Below, piece after piece: positions 16,568 through 24,731 of a DNA stretch of 52,100 nt (within the stretch, counting starts at the first letter, position 1; the number at the start of each line of letters is the position of its first letter). The notes beneath the pieces were generated by a model that worked only from the letters and a program-made list of their open reading frames with translations, ran no database searches and was not told where the DNA came from. The translations under genes and the position numbers were made by a program. Source of the DNA: MGOM01 sp035455265 (lineage in GTDB: Bacteria; Chloroflexota; Anaerolineae; Anaerolineales; E44-bin32); the NCBI GenBank assembly GCA_035455265.1, contig DATIFK010000216.1:1-52100 (forward strand), given 5' to 3'.

Positions 16568-17778
16568 TGCGCATCGCCTTCCTGTGCCAGTCCTACCCGC
16601 CGATGGTCAGCGGCGTGGCCATGGCGGTCAGTCATATGGCGCAAGGCCTGGCCGATCGAGGCCACTCCGTTCTGGTCCTCACCGCCAGCGATCGACAGGA
16701 ACCCTATACCACGGAGGACGGTGGCCTGAGGGTCGACCGTCTGGCCTCCATCCCCAACCCGGCGCGCGTCGGCCAGCGTTGGGTGTTCTGGTCGCGCGGC
16801 GACATCGCCCGCCGGTTGGACGACTTTCATCCCGAGATCCTCCACCTGCACGACCCGTTCCTGGCCGGGTTCTCGATTCCCTCGCTGGCGCGGGAGAAGA
16901 GACTTCCGCTGGCGATCACTCTGCATGCCCTGCCCTGGTACGTTTCCTCCCAGGCGCCGGACCTGCCAGGCCTGCGCCAGGGGATCGAAGTCGCCCTGTG
17001 GGCCTTCGCGCAGGAAGTCCTGGCCCAGTGCGACGCGGTCGTTGCCCCCAGCCGCGCCATCGCCGACCTGGCCCTCGAACACGTCGGCCGCGCCGCCACC
17101 GTCATCAGCAACGGCGTCGACCTGCGCCGCTTCCATCCCGGCCAGGTCTCCGACGAGGAGCGCCGCCGACTGCAGGTCGCCTACGGCCTGAACTCCGATC
17201 TGCCCATCCTGCTCTACGTCGGTCGGGTGGACACGGAAAAACGCGTCGACAATGTCGTGCGGGCCGCGGCCGCGGTGATTGCCCGTCATCCGGCTCAGCT
17301 GTTGATCGTCGGCGACGGCAAGCAACTGCGCAGCGTCCGGCGTCTGAGCCGGGAACTCGGTCTCGGCGATCGAGCGCACTTCCTCGGCTTCGTCTCGCCC
17401 GAGGTCGACCTTCCGGCCCTGTACCGCATCGCCGACCTGTTCGTCATCGCCTCCGAGATCGAGGCGGAAGGCCTGGTCGTGCTGGAAGCGGCCGCCTGCG
17501 GCGTGCCCATCGTGGCTGTCCGGGCGACCTGCATGCCCGAGACCGTCGAAGCACCCGGGGCCGGCCTGCTGGCTGAGCCGGGTGACATCGAAGGCATGGC
17601 CCGGGCGATGCGGCGCGTGCTCACCGACACGGCTCTGCGGAAGCGCCTGGGTGCGGCCGCCCGTACCATGGCCGAGGCCCACTCGCTGGAAATCACACTG
17701 TCAGCCCATGAGAAGGTGTATGAAGAGCTGCTGAGGGTAAGAGCGAGTGATCCGTGGCCGGTGGTCGGGGGCCGGTGA
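16567..17778 (+). CDS. GT4-family glycosyltransferase
   Basis: GT-B fold retaining glycosyltransferase of 403 residues. The acceptor-side N-terminus (CQSYPPMVSGVAMAVSHMA) has the usual glycine-rich loop. The donor side has GRVDTEKRVDNVVRA and the E-x7-E motif in EAEGLVVLEAAACG. Likely donor: a nucleotide sugar; likely acceptor: a lipid such as diacylglycerol, judged from the coupled acyltransferase. The start overlaps the acyltransferase stop by one base. The last residues (PVVGGR) and the stop codon are encoded within a heptad repeat (17752-17846), so the C-terminus has apparently been reshaped by the repeat. Confidence 0.9.
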   Translation: MRIAFLCQSYPPMVSGVAMAVSHMAQGLADRGHSVLVLTASDRQEPYTTEDGGLRVDRLASIPNPARVGQRWVFWSRGDIARRLDDFHPEILHLHDPFLAGFSIPSLAREKRLPLAITLHALPWYVSSQAPDLPGLRQGIEVALWAFAQEVLAQCDAVVAPSRAIADLALEHVGRAATVISNGVDLRRFHPGQVSDEERRRLQVAYGLNSDLPILLYVGRVDTEKRVDNVVRAAAAVIARHPAQLLIVGDGKQLRSVRRLSRELGLGDRAHFLGFVSPEVDLPALYRIADLFVIASEIEAEGLVVLEAAACGVPIVAVRATCMPETVEAPGAGLLAEPGDIEGMARAMRRVLTDTALRKRLGAAARTMAEAHSLEITLSAHEKVYEELLRVRASDPWPVVGGR

Positions 17779-17846
17779 GTACCAATCGAATCCGGTTTCG
17801 GTGAGACCAGAGGCTCGCCACCGGCCACTCGCCGCTGACCACCGGA
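17752..17846. repeat. Heptad inverted-repeat element L3
   Basis: Left arm CCGGTGG/TCGGGGG/CCGGTGA units and right arm CTCGCCA/CCGGCCA/CTCGCCG/CTGACCA units pair imperfectly. The left arm encodes the last residues and the stop codon of the glycosyltransferase. This copy uses GGTGG/CCACC cores and runs in the opposite arm order to most others. Confidence 0.65.
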
Positions 17847-17870
17847 TTCCGACTACTTCCCTTGCGTTGG

Positions 17871-17876
17871 TATAAT
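17871..17876 (+). promoter_or_regulatory. -10 box of tRNA-Ser
   Basis: Perfect TATAAT ending seven bases before the first base of the mature tRNA; TCCGAC at 17848-17853 is a weak -35. Confidence 0.6.
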
Positions 17877-17883
17877 CCTCGGT

Positions 17884-17971
17884 GGAGAGGTGCCAGAGTG
17901 GTTGAATGGGGCGGTCTCGAAAACCGTTGTGGCCCGTTGGGCCACCGTGGGTTCGAATCCCACCCTCTCCG
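17884..17971 (+). tRNA. tRNA-Ser (anticodon CGA)
   Basis: A seven-bp acceptor stem GGAGAGG/CCTCTCC closes an 88-base RNA. The anticodon loop CTCGAAA gives anticodon CGA, reading UCG. The long variable arm (GTTGTGGCCCGTTGGGCCAC) is typical of class II tRNA-Ser. The T loop GTTCGAATC is intact. The CCA end is not encoded; G is the discriminator base. Confidence 0.95.
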
Positions 17972-18004
17972 CTGAAGCTACACCCGCACAACCGGCCGAC
18001 ATAT

Positions 18005-18037
18005 GAACCGCCCGCTGATCCGCGGGCGGTTCTTTCC
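18005..18037 (+). terminator. Intrinsic terminator after tRNA-Ser
   Basis: Perfect 11-bp stem GAACCGCCCGC/GCGGGCGGTTC with a six-base loop, followed by TTT. It could also serve the converging pepF transcript. Confidence 0.8.
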
Positions 18038-18087
18038 ATCCGACCAACGTTCGCAATCCCTCCGATGGCGGAGGGTGAGCGGCCGAG

Positions 18088-19881
18088 TCAGCCGGCCGAG
18101 GTCGCAATGGACCCCAGCTTCTCCAACTCGTCCAGGTCCGCCCGCAGCACATCGAAGCCGCCCTGCCAGAAACCCGGGTCGCGGATGTCGAGCCCGGCCG
18201 CGGTCAGGATCCGCTCGGGCGAATCGGATCCGCCGGCTTCCAACAGGCGCACGTAGCGCGGCTTGAAAGCCTCGCCTTCCTGGCGGTACTGATGATAGAG
18301 CGCCAGGACCAGCAGTTGGCCGAAGGCGTACGCGTACACGTAGAACGGCGTGTGAAAGAAATGGGGGATCGCCACCCACTCCACACGGAATTCATCGCTC
18401 ACATCCAGCGAGTCGCCGAACTGTTCCCGAAGATTCTTCTGGTAGGCCTCGGACAATTCGTCGACCGTCGCCCCGGCGTGCGTTCGCTCGTGCGCTTCGC
18501 GCTCGAACAGGGCGAAGTAGGCCTGCCTCTGAATCGTGGCGTAGCTATCGTCCATGCGCGACACCAGCAGATCGCGCCGAACCTCAGGATCCTTCTCGGC
18601 TTGAATCAGCCGGTCCACCAGGAGCATTTCACCGAAGGTGGAAGCGGTCTCGGCCAGCGGCAGGGTGGCGTGCTGGGTCAGGATGGTGTGCCCGGAGGCG
18701 AGCTGCGAGTGGATGGCGTGCCCCAACTCGTGCGCCAGGGTGGCCACATGGCGCGGCTGGCCCTCGTAGGATTGCAGCACCCACGGCGTCAGCTTGGGCG
18801 TGATGGTGGCGCAGAAGGCACCGCTGCGCTTTCCCTTGCGGATCTCGCCGTCGTAATGGCGTTCCCGCAGGACCCGCTCCGCCATGTCGGCCATCCGAGG
18901 ATCGAAAGCGGCGAAGCTGTCCAGCACCATGCGGACAGCTTCGCCGAAGGGGATGGTCGGCTGGGAGGCCAGCAGCGGGGCGTAGATATCGTAGCGACGC
19001 AGGCGGTCGACACCCAGCCAGCGGGCCTTCAGCCGGAAGTAGCGACGGTAGATCTCGCCGTTCGACCGGCACGTCTCGAGCAGCGTGTCGACGATCTCGT
19101 CGGGTATGTCATTGGAGAGATTGCGCACGGCCATGGGGTTGGCAAACTTGCGCAGTCCGATGTTCTCGCTGTGCCAATCGCGCGCCAGGTTCTGGTAGAT
19201 CTGGCCGAGCAGGACTTCGTCCCGTCCGAAGACCCTCAGCAACTCCTGGTAGGCGGCAGCCCGCAGATCGGGATTCGGGCTGTGGACAAACGGATCCAGC
19301 TCCCCCCGCGTCACCTCCCGCTCCACCCCGTCCACCTTGACCCGGAACGTGTAGCGGTTCGTGAGGGTGTCGTACAGGGTCACCAGCGCATGAGCGCCGG
19401 TGACGTCCTTCAGGTTGATGATCCGCTCTTCGGGCTCACTCAACGTGTAGGGCGTCTGCAGCCTCAGCGCCTCGAGCCAGTAGCGCACGTCGCCGGCGAT
19501 GCCCATCAGGCGCTCGGCCGCCTCGGCCGGCAGAGCCTTCCACCACAGGCGGAAGAACAGCATGCGGTTGTCGATCTCCGCCGCCCACTGGTAGGCATCG
19601 GCGGTTCGCGCCTGGGCCTGCTGGTCCTGGGTATCTTCGGCGAATTTCAATGAAACGAAACCGGTCAGCCGCTCGACGTCGGCCACGATCTCCGCATAGG
19701 CCTCCACCAGGTCGCGGAAGACCTCGGCGTCCACCGTCTCACTCAGGCGATCCCGGCTGCGTTCGAAGTCGCTGACGCGCGTCTCGACGTGGGCGCGGGT
19801 GTCCGCCATCTTCGGATCTTCGAAACTCTGGAACAGATCGCTCAGGTCCCAGCGCCCGGGCTGGTACGCCGGCATGGTCAT
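18088..19881 (-). CDS. pepF: Oligoendopeptidase F (M3 family)
   Basis: Cytoplasmic zinc metallopeptidase of 597 residues, the usual length for PepF. It cleaves short peptides. The zinc motif is H384-E-L-G-H388 (LAHELGHAIHSQ), followed by the third ligand region ETASTFGEML. The N-terminal helical region (about 1-330) matches the family pattern with GVEREVTRGELDPF. The start is 10 bases after the ychF stop, so both share a transcript. Confidence 0.92.
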   Translation of the reverse strand: MTMPAYQPGRWDLSDLFQSFEDPKMADTRAHVETRVSDFERSRDRLSETVDAEVFRDLVEAYAEIVADVERLTGFVSLKFAEDTQDQQAQARTADAYQWAAEIDNRMLFFRLWWKALPAEAAERLMGIAGDVRYWLEALRLQTPYTLSEPEERIINLKDVTGAHALVTLYDTLTNRYTFRVKVDGVEREVTRGELDPFVHSPNPDLRAAAYQELLRVFGRDEVLLGQIYQNLARDWHSENIGLRKFANPMAVRNLSNDIPDEIVDTLLETCRSNGEIYRRYFRLKARWLGVDRLRRYDIYAPLLASQPTIPFGEAVRMVLDSFAAFDPRMADMAERVLRERHYDGEIRKGKRSGAFCATITPKLTPWVLQSYEGQPRHVATLAHELGHAIHSQLASGHTILTQHATLPLAETASTFGEMLLVDRLIQAEKDPEVRRDLLVSRMDDSYATIQRQAYFALFEREAHERTHAGATVDELSEAYQKNLREQFGDSLDVSDEFRVEWVAIPHFFHTPFYVYAYAFGQLLVLALYHQYRQEGEAFKPRYVRLLEAGGSDSPERILTAAGLDIRDPGFWQGGFDVLRADLDELEKLGSIATSAG

Positions 19882-19891
19882 GCCGCCTCCG

Positions 19892-20965
19892 TCACAGGTT
19901 GAACTTGATGTGGACGATGTCGCCGTCGGCCACCAGGTAGTCTTTGCCCTCGGCGCGCAGCTTGCCGACGGCGCGCGCTTCCGTCAGGCCGCCCAGTGCG
20001 ATCAGTTCTTGATGCGGGATGACTTCGGCGCGAATGAAGCCGCGCGCCAGGTCGGTGTGAATCGTATCGGCCGCCTCGAGCGCGGTGGCGCCGCGCGGCA
20101 GGGTCCAGGCCCGTACTTCATCCTCGCCCACGGTGAAAAAGGAGTGCAGGCCGAGCAGATCGTAGGAGGCCCTCAGCACCGCCTGCCGTCCCGGTTCGGC
20201 GATGCCGTATTCGCGCAGGAACTCCGCCGCTTCGTCGGGCGGCATCTGGGCGATTTCCATCTCCAGCTTCCCCTGCAGCCCGAGAACCTGAACCTTGGGG
20301 CCGACGGCGGGGAGCGGCGGCATCGCCGCACCCTCCGCCAGGTTGACGACGATCAGCATGGGACGGCGCGTCAACAGCCCGAAGCCCGAGAGCAGGCGGT
20401 CTTCCTCGGCGGTCAGGGACAGACCGCGCAGGGGCTGGGAGGCGTTGAGGGTTTGTTGCAGCCGCTCAAACAAGGCCGCTTCGCGGTCGATGATCGCCCG
20501 GTCGCGCATGACCTTCTGCCGCTCCTCCACCAGCTTGTCCAAACGCCGCTCGACCGCCAGCATGTCGTTCAACAGGAACTCGGATTCCATCGCCGCCATG
20601 TCGCGTCCCGGATCGACCGAGCCCGCCGGGTGCGGGATCGCCGGGTCGTCGAAGGCCCTGACCACGTGGACGAATCCTTCCATCTGCGACAGGTGATTGA
20701 GCAGCGGTCCGGGCAGGCCCTCCCGGCCCACGGCAGCCCGCAGCCCGCCGATATCGGCGTAGGTGACCTTGGCGTGGATCGTCTTGCGCGGGTGGAAGAG
20801 CGCGCTGAGCGCCTCGACGCGCTCGTCGGGCACGTCGGCAACGGCGGTGTGCACGTCCACGCGGCCGGGCGCGTGGACCTCGCCCGTCGGCAGGCGGCCG
20901 CCGGTGAGAGCGTTGAAGATGGTCGTCTTTCCGGACGAGGGAAGCCCGATGATGCCCAGTCGCAT
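19892..20965 (-). CDS. ychF: YchF/OLA1-type ribosome-associated ATPase
   Basis: P-loop protein of 357 residues (family about 363). The Walker A motif is GLPSSGKTT (7-15). The G3-like switch reads YADIGGL in place of DxxG. The G4 motif is NLAE (the NxxE type that gives YchF preference for ATP over GTP). A TGS domain at the C-terminus (about 280-357) ends DIVHIKFNL. It binds ribosomes and is involved in stress responses. It is the first gene of the ychF-pepF pair, and tRNA-Leu diverges from it. Confidence 0.95.
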   Translation of the reverse strand: MRLGIIGLPSSGKTTIFNALTGGRLPTGEVHAPGRVDVHTAVADVPDERVEALSALFHPRKTIHAKVTYADIGGLRAAVGREGLPGPLLNHLSQMEGFVHVVRAFDDPAIPHPAGSVDPGRDMAAMESEFLLNDMLAVERRLDKLVEERQKVMRDRAIIDREAALFERLQQTLNASQPLRGLSLTAEEDRLLSGFGLLTRRPMLIVVNLAEGAAMPPLPAVGPKVQVLGLQGKLEMEIAQMPPDEAAEFLREYGIAEPGRQAVLRASYDLLGLHSFFTVGEDEVRAWTLPRGATALEAADTIHTDLARGFIRAEVIPHQELIALGGLTEARAVGKLRAEGKDYLVADGDIVHIKFNL

Positions 20966-20994
20966 GAGGCCTAGGGGTGTCCCAGGGTGTTGTC

Positions 20995-21023
20995 TTGACC
21001 GACCCTGGTCGGTGGTCTATACT
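20995..21023 (+). promoter_or_regulatory. Sigma-70-type promoter of tRNA-Leu
   Basis: TTGACC (20995-21000), 17-base spacer, TATACT (21018-21023). The predicted start lies just before the mature tRNA at 21033. Confidence 0.8.
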
Positions 21024-21032
21024 CAGCGCGCG

Positions 21033-21114
21033 GCCGAAGTGGCGGAACTGGCATACGCGCGCGACTCAAAATCGCGTTCCTTCGGGATTGTGGGTTCGAG
21101 TCCCACCTTCGGCA
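21033..21114 (+). tRNA. tRNA-Leu (anticodon CAA)
   Basis: Acceptor stem GCCGAAG/CTTCGGC closes an 82-base RNA. The anticodon loop CTCAAAA gives CAA, reading UUG. The T loop GTTCGAGTC is intact and a class II variable arm is present. CCA is not encoded; the discriminator base is A as required for tRNA-Leu. Confidence 0.94.
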
Positions 21115-21142
21115 CCTGGCGATTATAACCGCGGGACGACCC

Positions 21143-21170
21143 AACCCGTTTTCCTTGTGAAAACGGGTTT
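21143..21170 (+). terminator. Hairpin after tRNA-Leu
   Basis: Perfect 10-bp stem AACCCGTTTT/AAAACGGGTT with a seven-base loop. It ends 12 bases before the next start codon, so it could end the tRNA transcript or attenuate the downstream gene. Confidence 0.7.
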
Positions 21171-21181
21171 GGCTTCGAGCT

Positions 21182-21544
21182 ATGACACAACTGCTGCGCA
21201 ACCTCCGCTTCTGGATCGGACTGGCCCTCGGCCTGGCGGGCGGCCTGTTGTACGGTTGGGTGCTGCACCCCGCCGCTGCTCCCACCGCCGCCCCCGCCGC
21301 GTTGCGCCAGGACTATCGGACGGATTACGTTCTCATGGTCGCCGAGGCCTATCAGGCTGAGGCAGACATCGACCTGGCGGTCCAGCGTCTCGCCCAACTC
21401 GGCCCGGCCAGCCCCGCCGCCATCGTGGACGAGGCCGTCGCCTACGCCAACCGCCAGGGTTTCGCCGCCAGCGATATGGAGCTCCTGAGCCGACTGGCGC
21501 GCGACTTGAACGCCGCGCCCGCGCCGGCCACCGCCAGTCCATGA
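21182..21544 (+). CDS. Small membrane-anchored protein, paralogue of the next gene
   Basis: Protein of 120 residues. A single N-terminal TM helix (about 10-28, FWIGLALGLAGGLLYGWV) is followed by an external domain with DYRTDYVLMVAEAYQAEADIDLAVQRLAQLG. The same layout recurs in the next gene (GLALGVIGGLTYAWAIDP; DYLTLIASAYAATDDLPRA), so the pair arose by tandem duplication. The helical part looks like a short helix-hairpin (TPR-like) segment. Function is unknown. The stop overlaps the next ATG (ATGA). Confidence 0.75.
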   Translation: MTQLLRNLRFWIGLALGLAGGLLYGWVLHPAAAPTAAPAALRQDYRTDYVLMVAEAYQAEADIDLAVQRLAQLGPASPAAIVDEAVAYANRQGFAASDMELLSRLARDLNAAPAPATASP

Positions 21545-22320
21545 GCCGCGGCCTGGTGCCATTGCTGATCGGGCTGGCCCTCGGGGTGATCGGGGGGCTG
21601 ACCTACGCGTGGGCCATCGATCCGGTCGAACTCGTCGGCGGCGCACCGGCGGCGATGAGCGCGGACGCCCAGGCCGACTATCTGACGCTGATCGCTTCGG
21701 CCTACGCGGCAACGGACGATCTGCCGCGCGCTCAGGCACGCCTGGCCCTGTTCTCCGACCCGAACGCCGCCGAGACGCTCGGGGCACTCGCTCAGGCGCG
21801 CCTGGCGTCGGGCCGGCCGGTCTCCGAAGCGCAGGCGCTGGCGCGCCTTGCCGGCGACCTCGGCGTTCGGCCGTCGCCTCCGCCCTCTCCGGCCACCACC
21901 GCCTCCCCCGCCCGACCGACGGTGTCCCCCACCATCACGCGCACACCGACCTTGCGCCCGTCGCCGACCGTCAGCCGCACACCGGGGGCGCCCTTCCAGA
22001 TCGAACGCCAGGAGCTCGAGTGCGACCCGGATCAGACGGCCCCTCGAATTCGCGTGCGCGTCCTCGATGCCGCCGGACAGGGCGTTCCCGGCGTCGAGGT
22101 TCTCGTCTTGTGGGACACCGGAGAGGATCGTTTCTACACCGGCCTCAAACCGGAGCTCGGCTCGGGTTACGGGGACTTCGCCATGACGGAGGGGGTCGTG
22201 TACACCGTGCGCCTGGCTGAGTCCGGCGCGCTGGTGACGGGATTGCAGGTCCAGACCTGCACCAGCGATTCGGGGGAAAGCTATCCGGGGTCCTGGGCGC
22301 TGGACTTCGTGCAGCCCTAG
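21541..22320 (+). CDS. Membrane-anchored protein with added C-terminal beta domain
   Basis: Protein of 259 residues. Residues 1-110 repeat the design of the preceding protein: TM helix, then a short helical domain. A Pro/Thr-rich linker (about 118-150, SPTITRTPTLRPSPTVSRTP) leads to a C-terminal domain of about 100 residues with Cys pairs (LECDPDQ, QTCTSD) and a beta-sandwich-like pattern (GVPGVEVLVLWDTGEDRFYTG). That domain resembles Ig-like or carboxypeptidase-regulatory folds. It probably faces the outside of the cell. Overlapping ATGA coupling links it to the upstream paralogue. Confidence 0.75.
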   Translation: MSRGLVPLLIGLALGVIGGLTYAWAIDPVELVGGAPAAMSADAQADYLTLIASAYAATDDLPRAQARLALFSDPNAAETLGALAQARLASGRPVSEAQALARLAGDLGVRPSPPPSPATTASPARPTVSPTITRTPTLRPSPTVSRTPGAPFQIERQELECDPDQTAPRIRVRVLDAAGQGVPGVEVLVLWDTGEDRFYTGLKPELGSGYGDFAMTEGVVYTVRLAESGALVTGLQVQTCTSDSGESYPGSWALDFVQP

Positions 22321-22327
22321 CTCAAGC

Positions 22328-22407
22328 CTCCAGCTTCCAGTTCCCAGTGCCGGCGACTGACGGCTGGAAGCTGGTGGCTGGCAGCGGGCGGCTGTCGACT
22401 GGCTACT
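22328..22407. repeat. Heptad inverted-repeat element L4
   Basis: Left arm CCAGCTT/CCAGTTC/CCAGTGC units (22328-22350), right arm TGGAAGC/TGGTGGC/TGGCAGC units (22363-22403). It begins eight bases after one stop codon and contains the bactofilin stop (22403-22405) on the other strand, so it fills the convergent gap completely. Confidence 0.8.
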
Positions 22408-22801
22408 CGGCCGCTTCTTCTCGCTCTGCGCCGAGGTCGACCTTCTCCTCCATCGTGATCTGACCGCGCAGGAAGGCACCTTCTTCGGTGGAGAAGGCCG
22501 CCGTCACGACGTCCCCCCAGACGCGCCCCGTTTGCGTGATTTCGAGCCGCTGAGCCGTGATGTCGCCGCGGACGGATCCAGCGACAACGACCGTGGCGGC
22601 GCGCAGGCGCTTGCACGTCACTCGGCCTTGTTCCCCGACGACGACCAGACCTCGCAAGTCGATCTCGCCGTCGAAGGCTCCCTCGATCCGCACCCCGCCA
22701 GCGCCGCTCAGCGCGCCGGTCAGGGCCAGCCCGGGGCCCAACACCGAATCGACCCGGTCGCCGCCTTCAGCCGCCTGAGCCTCTTCTTTGCGTCGAAACA
22801 T
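22403..22801 (-). CDS. Bactofilin-like polymer-forming cytoskeletal protein
   Basis: Protein of 132 residues with the bactofilin core: DSVLGPGLALTGALSGAGGVRIEGAFDGEIDLRG as the first rungs, then regular short beta turns (GLVVVGEQGRVTCKRLRAATVVVAGSVRGDITAQRLEI) of a right-handed beta-helix, and an acidic tail. It polymerises without nucleotide and often scaffolds envelope enzymes. The ATG shares a base with the upstream peptidase stop (TGATG), and GGAGGC precedes it. The stop codon is within heptad element L4. Confidence 0.87.
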   Translation of the reverse strand: MFRRKEEAQAAEGGDRVDSVLGPGLALTGALSGAGGVRIEGAFDGEIDLRGLVVVGEQGRVTCKRLRAATVVVAGSVRGDITAQRLEITQTGRVWGDVVTAAFSTEEGAFLRGQITMEEKVDLGAEREEAAE

Positions 22802-23826
22802 CACGCCTCCCGCTTTGCGCCGCGGCCGGCCGGATTCCAATCGCGCGCCGCCGGCAGCCGGCCGACGCCGTGCGCTTCCTGCACCGCTCGCACCACGGCG
22901 CGCATCACGGCTTCGGCGGCATAGGCGCCGACGATGTTGATGTCGAGGCGCCGTCGTCCCGTCGAGAGGGCGAACAGGGTATCCCCATCGAGCAGGGTGT
23001 GGGCCGGACGAACGGTGCGGGCGATCCCGTCGTGGGCTGCTTGCGCTACCCAGTTGGCCTGCTCCTTCGTCAGACGCGCGTCGGTCGCCACCACACCGAT
23101 GACGGTGTTGGCCCGGCTGGCCAGCCTCAGGATCGTCTGCCCGCCACGGCTGCCCATCCACGCCTGGGTGTCGACGAACCGGCCACGACCTCCCAGCCGC
23201 AAAGGGCCGAGGCGCGCCGGCCGCGCGCCTGCCAGGATTCGCCCATCGTCGGGATCGATCACGTCTCCAAAGGAGTTGACGGCCACCAGGGCGCCGATGG
23301 TCGTGCCCTGCACCCGGAAACTGGCCGTCCCAACGCCGGCCTTCATCGCGCCCGCCATGCCGAAGATCTTGCCGACCGTGGCGCCCATCCCGACCCCCAC
23401 ATTCCCCTGGGCCGGGGCGCTCGTCGAAGCTCGGCGGCAGGCCTCGTAACCCATGGCGGCATCGGGGCGGACGTCGGCGCGCCCCAAGCCGAGATCGAAC
23501 AGGATCGCCGCCGGGACGATCGGGACGCGCGCCAGGCGCGTGTCGAATCCGACCCCCCGCTCCTCCAGCCAGCGGACGACGCCGCCCGCCGCCTCCAACC
23601 CAAAGGCCGATCCGCCGGCCAGCAGTACGGCGTGAGCTTCTTGGACGAGGTGCATCGGGCGCAGCAGGTCGGTCTCGCGCGTTCCGGGCGCTCCGCCGCG
23701 CACGTCCACCCCGCCGACGGCGCCTTGCTCACACAGCACGACCGTGCATCCGGTCAGGGCCTCTACGTCGCCGGCATGCCCGACGGCGATCCCGGGGACG
23801 TCGGTGATGGCGTCTCGCCGCGGCAT
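22801..23826 (-). CDS. P1-family (DmpA/L-aminopeptidase-like) peptidase
   Basis: Protein of 341 residues of the self-processing N-terminal-nucleophile type. Family landmarks: an N-terminal ITDVPGIAVGHA, GGSAFGLEAAGGVVRWLEE, and the central GALVAVNSFGDVID, where cleavage before Ser exposes the nucleophile. The C-terminus has the conserved VGVVATDARLTKEQA and DTLFALSTG. Members remove D- or beta-amino acids or act as L-aminopeptidases; specificity cannot be read here. ATG 23826 overlaps the lipoprotein stop (TGATG). The long upstream reading frame is a shadow. Confidence 0.88.
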   Translation of the reverse strand: MPRRDAITDVPGIAVGHAGDVEALTGCTVVLCEQGAVGGVDVRGGAPGTRETDLLRPMHLVQEAHAVLLAGGSAFGLEAAGGVVRWLEERGVGFDTRLARVPIVPAAILFDLGLGRADVRPDAAMGYEACRRASTSAPAQGNVGVGMGATVGKIFGMAGAMKAGVGTASFRVQGTTIGALVAVNSFGDVIDPDDGRILAGARPARLGPLRLGGRGRFVDTQAWMGSRGGQTILRLASRANTVIGVVATDARLTKEQANWVAQAAHDGIARTVRPAHTLLDGDTLFALSTGRRRLDINIVGAYAAEAVMRAVVRAVQEAHGVGRLPAARDWNPAGRGAKREA

Positions 23827-24221
23827 CAGCGTATCCCGCTGTCGTAACGAATATCGACCCGCACCCAGACTCCCTCCGCGACGGCCACTTCGATCGGTTC
23901 GGCCCACGGCAGTCCACTCTCGCCGGGTTGAGGGACGAGGCGATACGACCCCGCTGCAAGCGGAATGCGGTAGGCGCCGTCCGCGGACGATTCGGTCCGC
24001 CCCACCTCGCGCCCCCTCCCGTCTTCGACCACCAGCAGTGCCTGGTAAGGTGAATCGGGGCAGTCGGTGCCCACCTGGACCACCGGGCACATGGGCCCGA
24101 TGAAGACATGCCCCTCGACGCCCGAGTCGCCGGTGGGCGAGGGGTTGCCCGAGGCGCAGGCGGCCAGCAGGACCGCCAGCAGGCTGATGCGGATTCCGGC
24201 GCCGCATCGGCGCGGCGACAT
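23826..24221 (-). CDS. Small lipoprotein with carboxypeptidase-regulatory-like domain
   Basis: Protein of 131 residues with a lipobox LLAAC (Cys about 22). The mature part looks like one beta-sandwich domain: SGVEGHVFIGPMCPVV, then YQALLVVEDGRGREVGRTES and DGAYRIPLAAGSYRLVPQP, the pattern of CarboxypepD_reg/SpaA-like folds. Two further cysteines (CPVV, DCPD) could form a disulfide. The start is two bases after the adenosine-kinase stop. Function is unknown. Confidence 0.75.
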   Translation of the reverse strand: MSPRRCGAGIRISLLAVLLAACASGNPSPTGDSGVEGHVFIGPMCPVVQVGTDCPDSPYQALLVVEDGRGREVGRTESSADGAYRIPLAAGSYRLVPQPGESGLPWAEPIEVAVAEGVWVRVDIRYDSGIR

Positions 24222-24223
24222 GT

Positions 24224-24706
24224 TCAGGCCTTGTACCCGAAGCGCCGCAACAGCGATTGGCGCGCCTGAACGTCGTCCTCGGTCTCGACTCCCTTGGGGC
24301 GGATACCGTCGATCACGCCGACCACGCCTCGTCCGAGATCGGTTTCCGCCAGGACGACCTCGACCGGATTGGCCGTGGCGCAGAAGATCTGGCAGACCTC
24401 GGGCACGTTCTTGACGGCGTTGAGCACGTTGATCGGATAAGCGTTGCGCAGGAAGATCACGAACACATGGCCGGCGCCCATCCGCAAGGCCTGGGTCTTG
24501 GCGTGATCGACCAGCGCTGCGTCGGTCCCGCTGGCCCGCACCAAGGCCGGTTCGGAGGCCTCGCAGAAGGCCAGGCCAAACTGAATGCCCGGTACGGCGC
24601 CGACGAGAGCCTCGTGCAGGTCCTCGACCGTCTTGATGAAGTGCGCCTGCCCCAGGATGACGTTGACCTCCTGGGGTATCTCGAGGGCGACGCTGACCAG
24701 TTCCAT
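24224..24706 (-). CDS. Adenosine-specific kinase (DUF355 family)
   Basis: Protein of 160 residues that matches the Adenosine_kin family in length and landmarks: VILGQAHFIKTVEDLHEALV, IQFGLAFCEASEPALVRASG, MGAGHVFVIFLRNAYPINVLNAVKNVPEVCQIFCATANPVEV and GVVGVIDG. The activity is assigned from crystal structures of archaeal and Thermotoga members; the in vivo role is uncertain. It is 25 bases after the GYD gene and two bases before the lipoprotein gene, in one operon. Confidence 0.88.
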   Translation of the reverse strand: MELVSVALEIPQEVNVILGQAHFIKTVEDLHEALVGAVPGIQFGLAFCEASEPALVRASGTDAALVDHAKTQALRMGAGHVFVIFLRNAYPINVLNAVKNVPEVCQIFCATANPVEVVLAETDLGRGVVGVIDGIRPKGVETEDDVQARQSLLRRFGYKA

Positions 24707-24731
24707 CGTTTCGCCTTCGGGGCCCGAACGT

